From the NCBI GenBank assembly GCA_963815965.1, contig CAWFIT010000015.1, forward strand, positions 20,263-84,262: 64,000 nt of DNA. The letters are read 5' to 3'. Below, piece by piece: positions 43,662-52,590 of this stretch (positions within the stretch are counted from its first letter, which is position 1; every line of letters begins with the position of its first letter). The notes under the pieces are model-generated. The model saw only the letters and a program-made list of their open reading frames with translations, was not told the origin of the DNA and did no database searches. The translations under genes were made by a program, and so were the position numbers. This stretch comes from DASVFB01 sp963815965 (GTDB taxonomy: Bacteria > Actinomycetota > Thermoleophilia > Gaiellales > Gaiellaceae).

Positions 43662-44293
43662 GCCGGCTGGCGGAGTGCGCGCACGAGCCTTTCGATCTGG
43701 TCGACGACGTCGTCGACCTCCAGGCTCGTCGTGTCGATCTCGTGCGCGTCGGCGGCCGGCTGCATGCGCGCCGCGTCGCTGGCATCGCGCATGCGCAGGT
43801 CGGTGGCGAGCGCGTCGCCGCCGATCTCCGGCCGTTCCGCGAGCCTGCGTTCCGCGCGCACCCGCGGATCCGCGACGAGGTAGACCTTCACCTCAGCCGC
43901 CGGCGCGACAACGGTTCCGATGTCTCGCCCTTCGATCACCACGTCTCCGTCGTGGCCGAGCTCGCGCTGGCGCTCGCGCATGACCTCTCGCACCTCGGGA
44001 TGGCGCGCGACGACGGGAACCATGCGATCGACCTGTGTGCGGCGGATCGCGGCGGTGACGTCGGTGCCAGAGATGAAGACTCGCTGTTCGTTCTCGAAAG
44101 TGATGGGGTTCTCCTGGGCGAGCCGGCCGAGGCGCTCGCCGTCGGAGAGGTCGAACGACTGCTGGAGCGCTAGCCACGTGAGCGCGCGATACATGGCGCC
44201 GGTGTCGAGGTACCGGAATTGGAGCCGTTCGGCGAGGCGCCGCGCGACAGTGCTCTTGCCCGCGCCGGCGGGCCCGTCGATTGCAACGATCAT
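43658..44293 (-). CDS. cmk: Cytidylate kinase
   Basis: A 211-residue NMP kinase: IDGPAGAGKSTVARRLAERL, YLDTGAMYRALTWLA, VVIEGRDIGTVVAP and a late RDASDAAR segment. It phosphorylates CMP/dCMP. ATG 44293 overlaps the aroA stop. Confidence 0.97.
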   Translation of the reverse strand: MIVAIDGPAGAGKSTVARRLAERLQFRYLDTGAMYRALTWLALQQSFDLSDGERLGRLAQENPITFENEQRVFISGTDVTAAIRRTQVDRMVPVVARHPEVREVMRERQRELGHDGDVVIEGRDIGTVVAPAAEVKVYLVADPRVRAERRLAERPEIGGDALATDLRMRDASDAARMQPAADAHEIDTTSLEVDDVVDQIERLVRALRQPA

Positions 44294-45579
44294 CGTCTTG
44301 TCACCGACTCCAGGAGGTCGAAGAAGCCGGGGAAGCTTATAGCGACCGCTTCGGCGTCCTCCACGTCGACGCCTTCGCGCGAGACGAGCCCGGCGACCGC
44401 ACCGAGCATCGCGAGGCGGTGATCTCCGTGCGAGCCCATTCCCCCACCCTTAGGGCGGGTGGCTACACCCCTCACCCCGAAGCCATCTTGACGCGCCGAG
44501 ATCCGGATTCCGAGCGCTTTCAGCGAAGTTGTCACAGTCTCAATGCGATTTGACTCTTTTGCGCGCAACTCCTGTGCGCCTTCGACCCGGCTCTCGCCAT
44601 GCGCCATCCCCGCCGCGAGGGCGAACAGCGGCAACTCGTCGATCAGCCGCGGCACCTCCTCCCCGCCGATCCTGGTCGCCGTCAGCTCCGCCGAGCGCAC
44701 CTCCAGATCGCCCGCAGGTTCCCCCGCCAAAGTCCGCCGGTTGAAGACGGCAGTTCGTGCGCCCATCCGATCGAGGACGTCGAGTAGCCCGGTGCGCGTG
44801 GGATTCAGATTCACGTCGTGGATGCGGAGCACGGATCCCGCGAGCAACGTCGCGGCGACGATCAGCGGCGCCGCGGACGAGAAGTCGCCCGGCACGTCGA
44901 TCGACAGCCGCGACAGGCGCTCGACCGGCCAGACGCTCGCCTGCCGCGGGCTCGACTGCACGCGCGCGCCCTGCATCCGTAGCAGCCGCTCCGTGTGGTC
45001 GCGCGTCTGCGCGCCGTGTTCCACGACGACCGTCGGCCCGTCGCCCGCGTAGAGCCCCGCGAGCAGCACGCATGACTTCACCTGCGCGCTCGCCACCGGC
45101 AGCGCGTACGACACGGGCTTCAGCGGCGCGCCGCCGTGCACGGTCATGGGCGCGTGGCCCTCCGTCGTCTCGACCTGTGCGCCCATCTGCCGCAACGGTT
45201 CGGCGATCCTCTCCATCGGCCGCGAGCTCAGCGACTCGTCGCCGCTGAGGACAAACGTCCCCTCCTGTCCCGCGAGGATCCCGGCGATAAGACGCAGCAG
45301 CGTGCCCGCATTGCCGCAATCGATCGGCCCGTCGGGAGCGCGCAGCCCGCGCAATCCCACTCCGCGCACGCGCACGCGGTCGACATCGTCCTCCAACACC
45401 TCGACGCCGAGCGTGCGCAGAGCGGAGATCGTCGATTCGGTGTCCCCGGCGCGTCCGAAGTTGCGGATCTCGCTCTCGCCGTCCGCGACGGCGCCGAGCA
45501 GCAGCCCCCGGTGCGAGATCGACTTCGTTCCGGGCACCGCGACGTCGCCGACGAGCGCGGCCGCGGCCTCGACTCGCAT
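44290..45579 (-). CDS. aroA: 3-phosphoshikimate 1-carboxyvinyltransferase (EPSP synthase)
   Basis: A 429-residue shikimate-pathway enzyme: PGTKSISHRGLLLGAVADG, CGNAGTLLRLIAG, ELRAKESNRIETV and SHGDHRLAMLGAVAG. The start ATG 45579 has AAGGGG about 6 bases upstream, and that ribosome site lies within the closing helix of the rod-like element between aroF and aroA. Confidence 0.97.
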   Translation of the reverse strand: MRVEAAAALVGDVAVPGTKSISHRGLLLGAVADGESEIRNFGRAGDTESTISALRTLGVEVLEDDVDRVRVRGVGLRGLRAPDGPIDCGNAGTLLRLIAGILAGQEGTFVLSGDESLSSRPMERIAEPLRQMGAQVETTEGHAPMTVHGGAPLKPVSYALPVASAQVKSCVLLAGLYAGDGPTVVVEHGAQTRDHTERLLRMQGARVQSSPRQASVWPVERLSRLSIDVPGDFSSAAPLIVAATLLAGSVLRIHDVNLNPTRTGLLDVLDRMGARTAVFNRRTLAGEPAGDLEVRSAELTATRIGGEEVPRLIDELPLFALAAGMAHGESRVEGAQELRAKESNRIETVTTSLKALGIRISARQDGFGVRGVATRPKGGGMGSHGDHRLAMLGAVAGLVSREGVDVEDAEAVAISFPGFFDLLESVTRR

Positions 45580-45580
45580 C

Positions 45581-45744
45581 AGTGCCCCTTCGCGTGGTGG
45601 TGCCGTGCTTCTGCCGCGCGAAAAGCAAGCGATGCAAGGACGCAGGGAGCCCCGGTAGCGGGCGCTACCGGGGCGACCGAGGACGCCACAGCGCGCCGCT
45701 TTGCAGCCGGCAGATGCGCGGATGACACCGCCCGAAGGGGCACT
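45581..45744 (+). ncRNA. Second rod-like hairpin element between aroF and aroA
   Basis: The whole gap folds on itself. AGTGCCCCTTCG (45581-45592) pairs with CGAAGGGGCACT (45733-45744). An internal helix pairs CCGTGCTTCTGCC (45603-45615) with GGCAGATGCGCGG (45709-45721). A perfect 12-bp apical hairpin is at 45649-45674. The internal GTGCTTCTG helix also occurs in the 27641-27809 rod. G·U pairs mildly favour the plus strand (about five against three A·C). On the minus strand it would instead sequester the aroA ribosome site, so an operon control hairpin is an alternative. Confidence 0.45.
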
Positions 45745-46784
45745 TAGCCGACGACTTTGCCCATCAACGACGAGAGCGCACGGATCTCGTCGGCGAAGTG
45801 CGGAAAGTCCGCCACCGGAATCTGCTGAGCCGCGTCGCACAACGCGTGCTCGGGCTCAGGGTGCACCTCGACGATGATCCCGTCCGCGCCTGCGGCGACA
45901 GCGGCGCGCGCGAGCGGCAGCACGAGGTCACGCCGTCCCGCAGCGTGCGACGGGTCGACGATCACAGGCAGGTGCGTCTCCTGCTTCAGCACAGGAATCG
46001 CGCTGATGTCGAGCGTGAAGCGCGTCGACGTCTCGAACGTCTTGATGCCGCGCTCGCACAGGATCACCTGCGCGTTCCCCTCGCGCACGACGTACTCCGC
46101 GGCCATCAGCAGCTCCTCGACCGACGCGGACGCGCCACGCTTGATCAGCACAGGCTTGCGCGCCTTCCCCACTTCCGCGAGCAGCGAGAAGTTCTGCATG
46201 TTGCGCGCACCGATCTGGATGACGTCCGCTGTATCGACGACGGGCTCGACCTCGCGCGGATCCATCAGCTCCGTCACGAGCGGAAGTCCGGTCTCCTCGC
46301 GCGCCTCGGCGAGGATCTCGAGCCCCTCGCGACCAAGCCCCTGGAACGTGTACGGCGAAGTGCGTGGCTTGAACGCGCCCCCGCGCAGCATCGTGCAGCC
46401 GACGGCGGCCACGGCGCGCGCGGTGACGAGCGTCTGCTCGCGATTCTCCACCGTGCACGGCCCCGCGATAAACCCGAAGTAGCCGTCACCGATCCGCCGG
46501 CCCCGTACCTGGATCACGGTCGGGTCCGGCGAGATCTCGCGCGAGACGAGCTTGTACGGCTTGAGGATCGGCAGCACCTGCTCGACCGCCGGGTAGCCCT
46601 CGAGAGGCAGCGAGGCGATCAGCTCGCGGTCGCCGATCACGCCGATCACGGTCGCCTGCTTGCCGGGCGTCACGTGCGCTTGCACGCCGGCCTCGTCCAG
46701 CCTCGCGACGACGTCCTCCACCTGCTCGGGCGTTGCGCTGCCGCTCATGATGATCAGCAACTCCGGTGCGTGTACGGTCGCCAT
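45744..46784 (-). CDS. aroF: 3-deoxy-7-phosphoheptulonate synthase (DAHP synthase)
   Basis: First enzyme of the shikimate pathway. The N-terminal ferredoxin-like regulatory domain (about 1-70, VVARLDEAGVQAHVTPGKQ) precedes a barrel with GFIAGPCTVEN, LRGGAFKPRTSPYTFQG, VLIKRGASAS and IVDPSHAAGRRD. The architecture matches the feedback-regulated type I-beta enzymes. ATG 46784 is 2 bases after the tyrA stop. Confidence 0.96.
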   Translation of the reverse strand: MATVHAPELLIIMSGSATPEQVEDVVARLDEAGVQAHVTPGKQATVIGVIGDRELIASLPLEGYPAVEQVLPILKPYKLVSREISPDPTVIQVRGRRIGDGYFGFIAGPCTVENREQTLVTARAVAAVGCTMLRGGAFKPRTSPYTFQGLGREGLEILAEAREETGLPLVTELMDPREVEPVVDTADVIQIGARNMQNFSLLAEVGKARKPVLIKRGASASVEELLMAAEYVVREGNAQVILCERGIKTFETSTRFTLDISAIPVLKQETHLPVIVDPSHAAGRRDLVLPLARAAVAAGADGIIVEVHPEPEHALCDAAQQIPVADFPHFADEIRALSSLMGKVVG

Positions 46785-46786
46785 CG

Positions 46787-47869
46787 TTACGACGAGCCTA
46801 GCTCCGGCGCTACATCCACGTCGTAGCCCTGGGTGCCGAGGACGCTCGCCGCGCGGTTCGCCGACTCCTCGCCGGAGATCAAAATCGCCAGCGTGCCGCC
46901 GCGCTCGCGCGAGACGTGGTGGAGCTCGAGGTCCTCGATGTTGATCCGCTCCGCACCGAGCGCCTGCATGATCGCGGCGAGAATCCCGGGCCGGTCGGCG
47001 ACGTGCACCTGGACGCGGAAGAGGTCGGCTGTTTCCTCGAACGCGTCCCGCAAGAGCTCCTCGCGCTTGGTCGCGGCCTCGCCGATCCAGCGCGCGAGGA
47101 AGCCGGCGTCGCCGCGCTCGAGCGCCGTCTCGAGCTGCTCGACGCGTCGGCGATGCTCGGCGAGCGCGCTTCGCAACTCCGGTGCGTTGTCGAGAAAGAT
47201 GTCGACCCAGATGCGCGGGTTCGCGCCTGCGACGCGCGTCATCTCGCGGAACGACGCGCCCGCTGCCGCGAGCGGGTCGTGCCCTTCGACCGGCGAGGCG
47301 CCGACCTGGTTCAGGAGCAGATTCGCGAGCGCGTGCGGCAGGTGGCTGACAAGCGCGAGCAGGCGGTCGTGCGCATCCGGATCGATCGCGACGGGAACGG
47401 CGCCGAGCGACGCCACGAACGCGTGCAGCGCGCGGTAGCGCGCTGTGTCGGTCGCGGCGTGCGGTGCCAGAAACCACGTCGCTCCTTCGAACAGATCGGC
47501 GCGCGCGCCTTCCGGCCCTCGCACTTCTGCGCCGGCAACGGGATGACCGCCGACGAAGCGCTCGTCCGCGACCGCGCGCGACAGCACGCTCTTCGTCGAG
47601 CCGACGTCGGTCACCGTCGCCTCCGGGGCAGCGGCGAGCGCGGATTCGACGGCCGTCGTCAGCATCGTCACCTGCACCGCGACGACGACGAGCTCTGCGG
47701 GCGCGACTGCGTCATCCGCCGAGCCGGCCGGCTCGACCGCCCCACGCTCCGCCGCCGCCGCCAACACGGCGGCGTCGACGTCCCACCCGCGCACCTCGTG
47801 TCCGGCCTTGCGCGCCGCAAGGCCGACCGACGCTCCGATCAAACCGGTGCCGACAATCGCGACTCGCAT
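46787..47869 (-). CDS. tyrA: Prephenate dehydrogenase with C-terminal ACT domain
   Basis: A 360-residue NAD(P)-binding enzyme of tyrosine synthesis: VGTGLIGASVGLAARKAGHEV, GGHPVAGAEVRGPEGA, LVSHLPHALANLLL. An ACT domain follows from about residue 285 (VHVADRPGILAAIMQALG), the probable tyrosine sensor. It heads the tyrA-aroF-aroA operon and diverges from trpS. Confidence 0.95.
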   Translation of the reverse strand: MRVAIVGTGLIGASVGLAARKAGHEVRGWDVDAAVLAAAAERGAVEPAGSADDAVAPAELVVVAVQVTMLTTAVESALAAAPEATVTDVGSTKSVLSRAVADERFVGGHPVAGAEVRGPEGARADLFEGATWFLAPHAATDTARYRALHAFVASLGAVPVAIDPDAHDRLLALVSHLPHALANLLLNQVGASPVEGHDPLAAAGASFREMTRVAGANPRIWVDIFLDNAPELRSALAEHRRRVEQLETALERGDAGFLARWIGEAATKREELLRDAFEETADLFRVQVHVADRPGILAAIMQALGAERINIEDLELHHVSRERGGTLAILISGEESANRAASVLGTQGYDVDVAPELGSS

Positions 47870-47899
47870 TCCGACAGTTTCACCGCTACGCTAGGAGCG

Positions 47900-47965
47900 A
47901 TGTCTCCCGCACCTCGCAGCGAGTCCTGGTCGTGGCGCAGCGAGCGCGGCGGGAGCGTGCGCTAG
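47900..47965 (+). CDS. trpS leader peptide with two tryptophan codons
   Basis: A 21-codon frame with AGGAG five bases before its ATG. The middle reads ESWSWRSE: two Trp codons (47927-47929 and 47933-47935) separated by one codon. Trp is otherwise rare, and the next gene charges tRNA-Trp. Inverted repeats overlap its 3' end. This is the layout of a ribosome-mediated attenuator, and leader-peptide control of trpS is known in Streptomyces. Confidence 0.7.
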   Translation: MSPAPRSESWSWRSERGGSVR

Positions 47966-47991
47966 CGCACGAATAACCCGCCCCGCTCGCT
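47939..47991 (+). promoter_or_regulatory. trpS attenuator hairpins
   Basis: A 14-of-15-bp helix pairs 47939-47953 with 47977-47991. Nested inside, CGTGCGC-TA-GCGCACG (47956-47971) is perfect and contains the leader stop codon. The outer 5' arm begins 4 bases after the second Trp codon, so a ribosome stalled there would block the helix and allow read-through into trpS. There is no clear T-run, so translation control is an alternative. No T-box motif is present. Confidence 0.65.
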
Positions 47992-48031
47992 TCTCACCGT
48001 CCCGTTCCTTCCAGACACTGGAGTCACGACC

Positions 48032-49057
48032 ATGCGCATCTTCAGCGGCATCCAACCCACCGGAGCGAAGCACCTAGGCAACTACAGCGGCGGTTTCCGC
48101 CAGTACGCGACCACGCAGGAGGAAGGCGACGCGTTCTTCTGCATCGTCGACCTGCACTCGATCACAGTCGAGTACGACCCCGAGAACCTGCGCTCGTCGA
48201 CGCTCGACCTCGCGGCGATGCTGTTCGCGACGGGCCTCGACCCCGACCGGTCGACGGTGTTCGTGCAGAGCCACGTCACCGCGCACCCAGAGGCGGCTTG
48301 GCTGCTCTCAGCCGTGACGAGCTACGGGCAGCTGGGACGCATGACGCAGTTCAAAGAGAAGGGCGAGCGTCAGGAATTCGTCTCGGCTGGTCTCTTCACG
48401 TATCCCGTACTGATGGCGGGCGACATCCTGCTCTACCAGACCGACCTCGTGCCGATCGGCGACGACCAGCGCCAGCACCTCGAGCTTGCGCGCGACATCG
48501 CCGAGCGCTTCAACGCGCGCTACGGCGAGACGTTCCGCGTCCCGGAAGGGCGCTTCCCCGAGCTGGGCGCGCGGATCATGGACTTGCAAGAGCCGACGAA
48601 CAAGATGGCGACCACAGGCGGCACCGCGCAGGGCACCGTGCTCATCGCCGATCCGCCGGACGTGATCCGCAAGAAGTTCAAGTCGGCCGTGACGGACTCC
48701 GAGCGCGAGGTGCGGCACGACCGCGAACACAAGCCCGGCGTGTCGAACCTGATCGAGATCATGTCGGTCGCGACGGGCGAGCCGATCGGCGAGATCGAAT
48801 CGCGCTACGACGGCACCGGTTACGGCCAGTTCAAGGAGGACGTGGGCGAGGCCGTGGTCGCGCTGCTCGATCCGATCCGCGAGCGCTACGACACGTTACG
48901 TGCGGACGAGCGCGAGCTGCAGCGGCTGCTGGCAGTCGGCGCGGAGAAGGCGCGCAAGGAGTCGGAGCCGACGCTGGCAGCGATGTACGAGGGCATGGGC
49001 TTCGTCCTGCCGCAGAACGGGCGCCACTTCGGGGCCGCGCGTCCGCGGGGGTTGTAG
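48032..49057 (+). CDS. trpS: Tryptophanyl-tRNA synthetase
   Basis: A 341-residue class I synthetase: GIQPTGAKHLGNYSGG (HIGH-type motif) and NKMATTGGTAQG in place of KMSKS, QTDLVPIGDDQRQHLELARD in the Trp/AMP site. The altered second motif (KMATT) is notable but occurs with an intact surrounding region. GGAG lies 11 bases before the ATG. Expression is probably governed by the upstream tryptophan leader. Confidence 0.97.
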   Translation: MRIFSGIQPTGAKHLGNYSGGFRQYATTQEEGDAFFCIVDLHSITVEYDPENLRSSTLDLAAMLFATGLDPDRSTVFVQSHVTAHPEAAWLLSAVTSYGQLGRMTQFKEKGERQEFVSAGLFTYPVLMAGDILLYQTDLVPIGDDQRQHLELARDIAERFNARYGETFRVPEGRFPELGARIMDLQEPTNKMATTGGTAQGTVLIADPPDVIRKKFKSAVTDSEREVRHDREHKPGVSNLIEIMSVATGEPIGEIESRYDGTGYGQFKEDVGEAVVALLDPIRERYDTLRADERELQRLLAVGAEKARKESEPTLAAMYEGMGFVLPQNGRHFGAARPRGL

Positions 49058-49059
49058 CT

Positions 49060-52000
49060 CTAGGCGGAGATCTCTGCCGGCTGCTCGGGGCGGAGCGCCG
49101 TGGCTCGCTCGAGCCACGGCCTCGCCTCGAGGCGCGCGAAGATCTGCCGCGCTTCGGCGAGCAGCGGCTCCGCGTCAGCGTCCCGCCCCAGCTCGAGCAG
49201 GCGCTCGGCATGCTCGAGCTCGGTCACGGCGAGCCAGAACGGCATCTCCAGTTTGCGGAAGCGAGCAGTCGCGGCTTCGTACCCCATCACGTCGCCCGAG
49301 ATCTTCGAGCGAAAGCGCAAAGCGTGGGCGGCGAGCAGGGGCGGCCGCTCGCCTGCGCGCAGGGACTCGATCATTGCCAGCAGCTCTTCGACCTTGGCGT
49401 TGTCGCCGAGCTCGAACGCCGCCTCGAGCGCCTCGACCACCGCGAGCTTCCTCGTCAGGAACGTGATCCCAAGCTCGGGCGTCGCAACGACGGTCGCGAG
49501 CACCTCGAGCGCCGCCGCCGGATTGCCCTCGGCCCGGAGGACCACTCCCTCATGGAGGAGATAGGCGCTCCATGACTGGGCATCGTCCATGTCGCGCATC
49601 CACGTGTAGCCCTCGAGGCGCGCCCGCGCGACTTCGACGACACCACGCGCGCACTCGATCTCGATCACGTGGATCGGAACTGTGTTTGCCGAATGGACGC
49701 TCTCCGGAAGGATGTCCTCGGCCTCCGCCGCCCGCTCGCTCGCCTCGTTCCAGCGGCCGACGAGGGCGAACGAGCTGATCGGGCCGACGAGGAATGACGT
49801 CTCCCACACACGATCGCCGATGCGCCGAGCAAGCTGAAGCCCGCGCCCGGACGCCTCCACGACATCAGGAAAACGGTCCGACGACTCGAAGACGACCGAG
49901 AGGTTGTTGAGCGCGCGAATAGCCGCAGCCGGCAGATCGTTCTCGAGCGCGATTGCGAGTGCGCCTTCGAGCAGGATCCGTGCCTCCTCGAGACGGTTCA
50001 CGCGGCTGAACATGCCGGACTTGCTCGTCAGCGCCTGCGCGAGGATCTCCGGCAATGCAAGTGCCTCGGCCAGCTCGAGCGCGAGCTCGAGCCGGGGGCT
50101 CGCATCGTCGTACGCACCGGTCAAGATCAAGAAGCGCCCGAGCTGTGCGGCCGTCTCCGCAACGTCGGCGTCCGGCTCCTCGTCGTCGAGATCGTCGAGC
50201 GCGCGTTCGAGCCGGTCAAGCGACTGACGTGTGCGACCCGCGCGGAAGTCGATCTCCGCGAGGACCCCGGAGATCCGCGCCGCCGGATGCTTCAGGCCCT
50301 CGCGCTCGAGGACTTCCTGCGCTTCGACGAGGAGCGCGACGGCTTCGTCCGCGCGGCCGCGCCGCCATGCCATCCGGCCCGCCTTCTCGTCGAGGTCGGC
50401 GCGCACCAACGGCTCTTCGGTCAGCTCGGCCGCCTGCTGGAAGTAGCGCTGCGCCTCGCGCGCGGCTGCCAGTGAGGCCGCTCGCTCTCCGGCGCGCCTG
50501 AGCATCTCGCGTGCCTTCGCCTTTATCTCGGCGGCGTCCTCCGCGTCCGGAACCTCCCGGTACGCGTCGAGGTAATGCGACGCAAGCACCTCGACGATCT
50601 CGTCCTCATCCGCGAACGACACTTCCAGGTGCGACGCTGCCGCGAGGTGGCGCGCTCGCCGCTCGCGCTTCGAGAGCGTCTCGTACGCGACGTGCCGAAC
50701 GAGGTCTTGGAGGAAGCCGTACTGCCCGTGCTCGGGCGAGCGCGGATCCGCCTGGACGGCGAACACCTCCTTGCGGACGAGCGACGCGAGGAGCGGCTCG
50801 AGCGCGGCGGGCTCGAGGCCGGAAAGCGCCGCCAGCGCATGCTTGGTGAAGGTCTTGCCCAGGACGGCAGCGTCCTGGAGGACTCGCCGCTCCTCTGGGG
50901 GCAGCCCGTCGAGCCGCGCCGCGATCAGCGCGTGCAGAGTCTCGGGCACGTCGAGCGCGCCGATGGTGCCCTCCGGGCGGTAGACGGAGCCCTCGCGGAC
51001 GAGCAGCCCCCGGTCGAGCAGCATGCGAACGGTCTCGACGGCGTAAAGAGGTATGCCTTCGGCCCGGTCGAGGATCTGCGTCCTCACCTCATCGGGAAGG
51101 CCGGGCACGAGGCCGGTCAGCAGCTCCTCCATCGCGGCCGGCGAGAGCGGCTCGAGATAGAGAGAGGTGAAGTTCCGGCGTCCGGCGCCCCACGTCGGCC
51201 GCCGCTCCTGCAGCTCGGGCCGCGCGAGCGTGACGACGAGAATCGGCGAGTTCCGCGACGAGTCGAGCAGGTATTCGATGAAGTCGAGCAGCGAGTCGTC
51301 GGCCCACTGCATGTCCTCGAACGCCATCACGACCGGGTACGTCTCAGTCAGCCGCTCGAAGAACAGTCGCCAGGCCGCGAACAGGTCGTCGCGCTCGTAG
51401 CCGATGCCCTCCTCGAGCCCGAGCAGGTGCGCGAGCCGCGGCTCGACGAAGCGGCGGTCCGCCTCGTCGGCGAACGTCTCCGCGACGATCTCCTGCAGCT
51501 TGGCCCGCGCCGACGCCGGCTCCTCCTCTTCGACGATGCGCGCCCGCATCCGCACCATGTCGGCGAGCGCCCAGTACGTGACGCCCTCGCCGTACGAGAG
51601 GCAGCGGCCACGGTGCCAGTACGTCAGCTGCGCGATCCCGTCGAAGTACTTGTAGAACTCCCACGCGAGCCGCGACTTGCCGATGCCGGCGATTCCCGTC
51701 ACCGAGACCAAGTGCGCGCGCCGACCGTTCTCCGAGTCGTGAAAGAGGTCCTTGATCAGGCGGAGCTCGCGGTCTCGGCCGACGAACGGCGCCTCGAGAC
51801 CTTGCGACTTCAGGGTGCCGCGCGTTCCGGAGACGACCCGGAGGGCGCGCCACGCGGGAATCAGCCCGCCCTTGCCCTTCAGCTCGTGCAGCCCCGCCTC
51901 CTCGTAGACGATCGCCGCCTCCGTCGCACGCCGCGTCGCCTCGCCGACAAGCACCTGGCCGGGCTCTGCGATCCCTTGAATCCGGGACGCAGTGTTGACG

Positions 52001-52578
52001 ATGTCGCCGGCGACCATCCCTTCGCCCTCCGCGCCGATCGTCACCGCGGCCTCGCCAGTCAGTACGGCGGCTCGCGCGCGGAGACCGCTCGCCCCGGTCT
52101 CGTCGCCGAGCGCAGTGACCGCCGCTACGAGGTCGAGCGCCGCACGCACTGCGCGTTCGGCGTCGTCCTCGGTGGCCGTCGGCGTGCCCCAGACGGCCAT
52201 CACCGCGTCGCCGATGAATTTCTCCACCGTGCCGCCGTAGAGCGCGATCAGGCGGCGGCACGTGTCGAAATACCGCGAGAGCAGCTCCCGGGTTTCCTCC
52301 GCGTCACGCGCTTCGGACGCGGCCGTGAAACCGACGAGGTCGGCGAAGAGAACAGACACGAGGCGGCGTTCCGCGACAGGCGCAGCGACGGCCTTTGCCG
52401 GGAGGGGCTGTGCCACCTCGCTCTCCTCGAGCGGGCTTCCGCATGAGTTGCAGAACCGCATGCCGGCATCGTTCGCCGCCCCGCAGTCCGGACAGGCTCG
52501 TGCGAGAGCCGTCCCGCACCCACCGCAAAATCTGGACTCAGCGCGGTTCTCTGTGCCGCAATTCGAGCAGCGAATCAA
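49060..52578 (-). CDS. Class III adenylate/guanylate cyclase fused to ATPase and TPR-like domains
   Basis: A 1,172-residue protein. Two N-terminal zinc ribbons (CSNCGTENRAESRFCGGC, then CPDCG ... CNSCG) precede a class III cyclase domain (about 70-250: LVSVLFADLVGFTAASEA, KFIGDAVMAVWGTP, GDIVNTASRIQGIAEPGQ). Next comes a STAND/AAA ATPase (about 275-640: VTGIAGIGKSRLAWEF, FEDMQWADDSLLDFIEYLL), then about 500 residues of helical TPR-like repeats. The metal-binding Asp residues of the cyclase are present. No membrane segment. The start is TTG 52578. It probably makes cAMP in response to a ligand or partner sensed by the repeats. Confidence 0.93.
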   Translation of the reverse strand: MIRCSNCGTENRAESRFCGGCGTALARACPDCGAANDAGMRFCNSCGSPLEESEVAQPLPAKAVAAPVAERRLVSVLFADLVGFTAASEARDAEETRELLSRYFDTCRRLIALYGGTVEKFIGDAVMAVWGTPTATEDDAERAVRAALDLVAAVTALGDETGASGLRARAAVLTGEAAVTIGAEGEGMVAGDIVNTASRIQGIAEPGQVLVGEATRRATEAAIVYEEAGLHELKGKGGLIPAWRALRVVSGTRGTLKSQGLEAPFVGRDRELRLIKDLFHDSENGRRAHLVSVTGIAGIGKSRLAWEFYKYFDGIAQLTYWHRGRCLSYGEGVTYWALADMVRMRARIVEEEEPASARAKLQEIVAETFADEADRRFVEPRLAHLLGLEEGIGYERDDLFAAWRLFFERLTETYPVVMAFEDMQWADDSLLDFIEYLLDSSRNSPILVVTLARPELQERRPTWGAGRRNFTSLYLEPLSPAAMEELLTGLVPGLPDEVRTQILDRAEGIPLYAVETVRMLLDRGLLVREGSVYRPEGTIGALDVPETLHALIAARLDGLPPEERRVLQDAAVLGKTFTKHALAALSGLEPAALEPLLASLVRKEVFAVQADPRSPEHGQYGFLQDLVRHVAYETLSKRERRARHLAAASHLEVSFADEDEIVEVLASHYLDAYREVPDAEDAAEIKAKAREMLRRAGERAASLAAAREAQRYFQQAAELTEEPLVRADLDEKAGRMAWRRGRADEAVALLVEAQEVLEREGLKHPAARISGVLAEIDFRAGRTRQSLDRLERALDDLDDEEPDADVAETAAQLGRFLILTGAYDDASPRLELALELAEALALPEILAQALTSKSGMFSRVNRLEEARILLEGALAIALENDLPAAAIRALNNLSVVFESSDRFPDVVEASGRGLQLARRIGDRVWETSFLVGPISSFALVGRWNEASERAAEAEDILPESVHSANTVPIHVIEIECARGVVEVARARLEGYTWMRDMDDAQSWSAYLLHEGVVLRAEGNPAAALEVLATVVATPELGITFLTRKLAVVEALEAAFELGDNAKVEELLAMIESLRAGERPPLLAAHALRFRSKISGDVMGYEAATARFRKLEMPFWLAVTELEHAERLLELGRDADAEPLLAEARQIFARLEARPWLERATALRPEQPAEISA

Positions 52579-52590
52579 TACACCAGGACA

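Noticed and set aside
44440..44490. Possible palindromic insertion in aroA (CCCACCC/GGGCGGGTGG)
   Set aside because: The encoded loop (GVATRPKGGGMGSHGDHR) is close to normal family length, so an inserted repeat is not needed to explain it.
47870..48031. T-box riboswitch for trpS
   Set aside because: No AGGGTGGNACCGCG-type antiterminator or specifier loop layout; the Trp leader peptide explains the region better.
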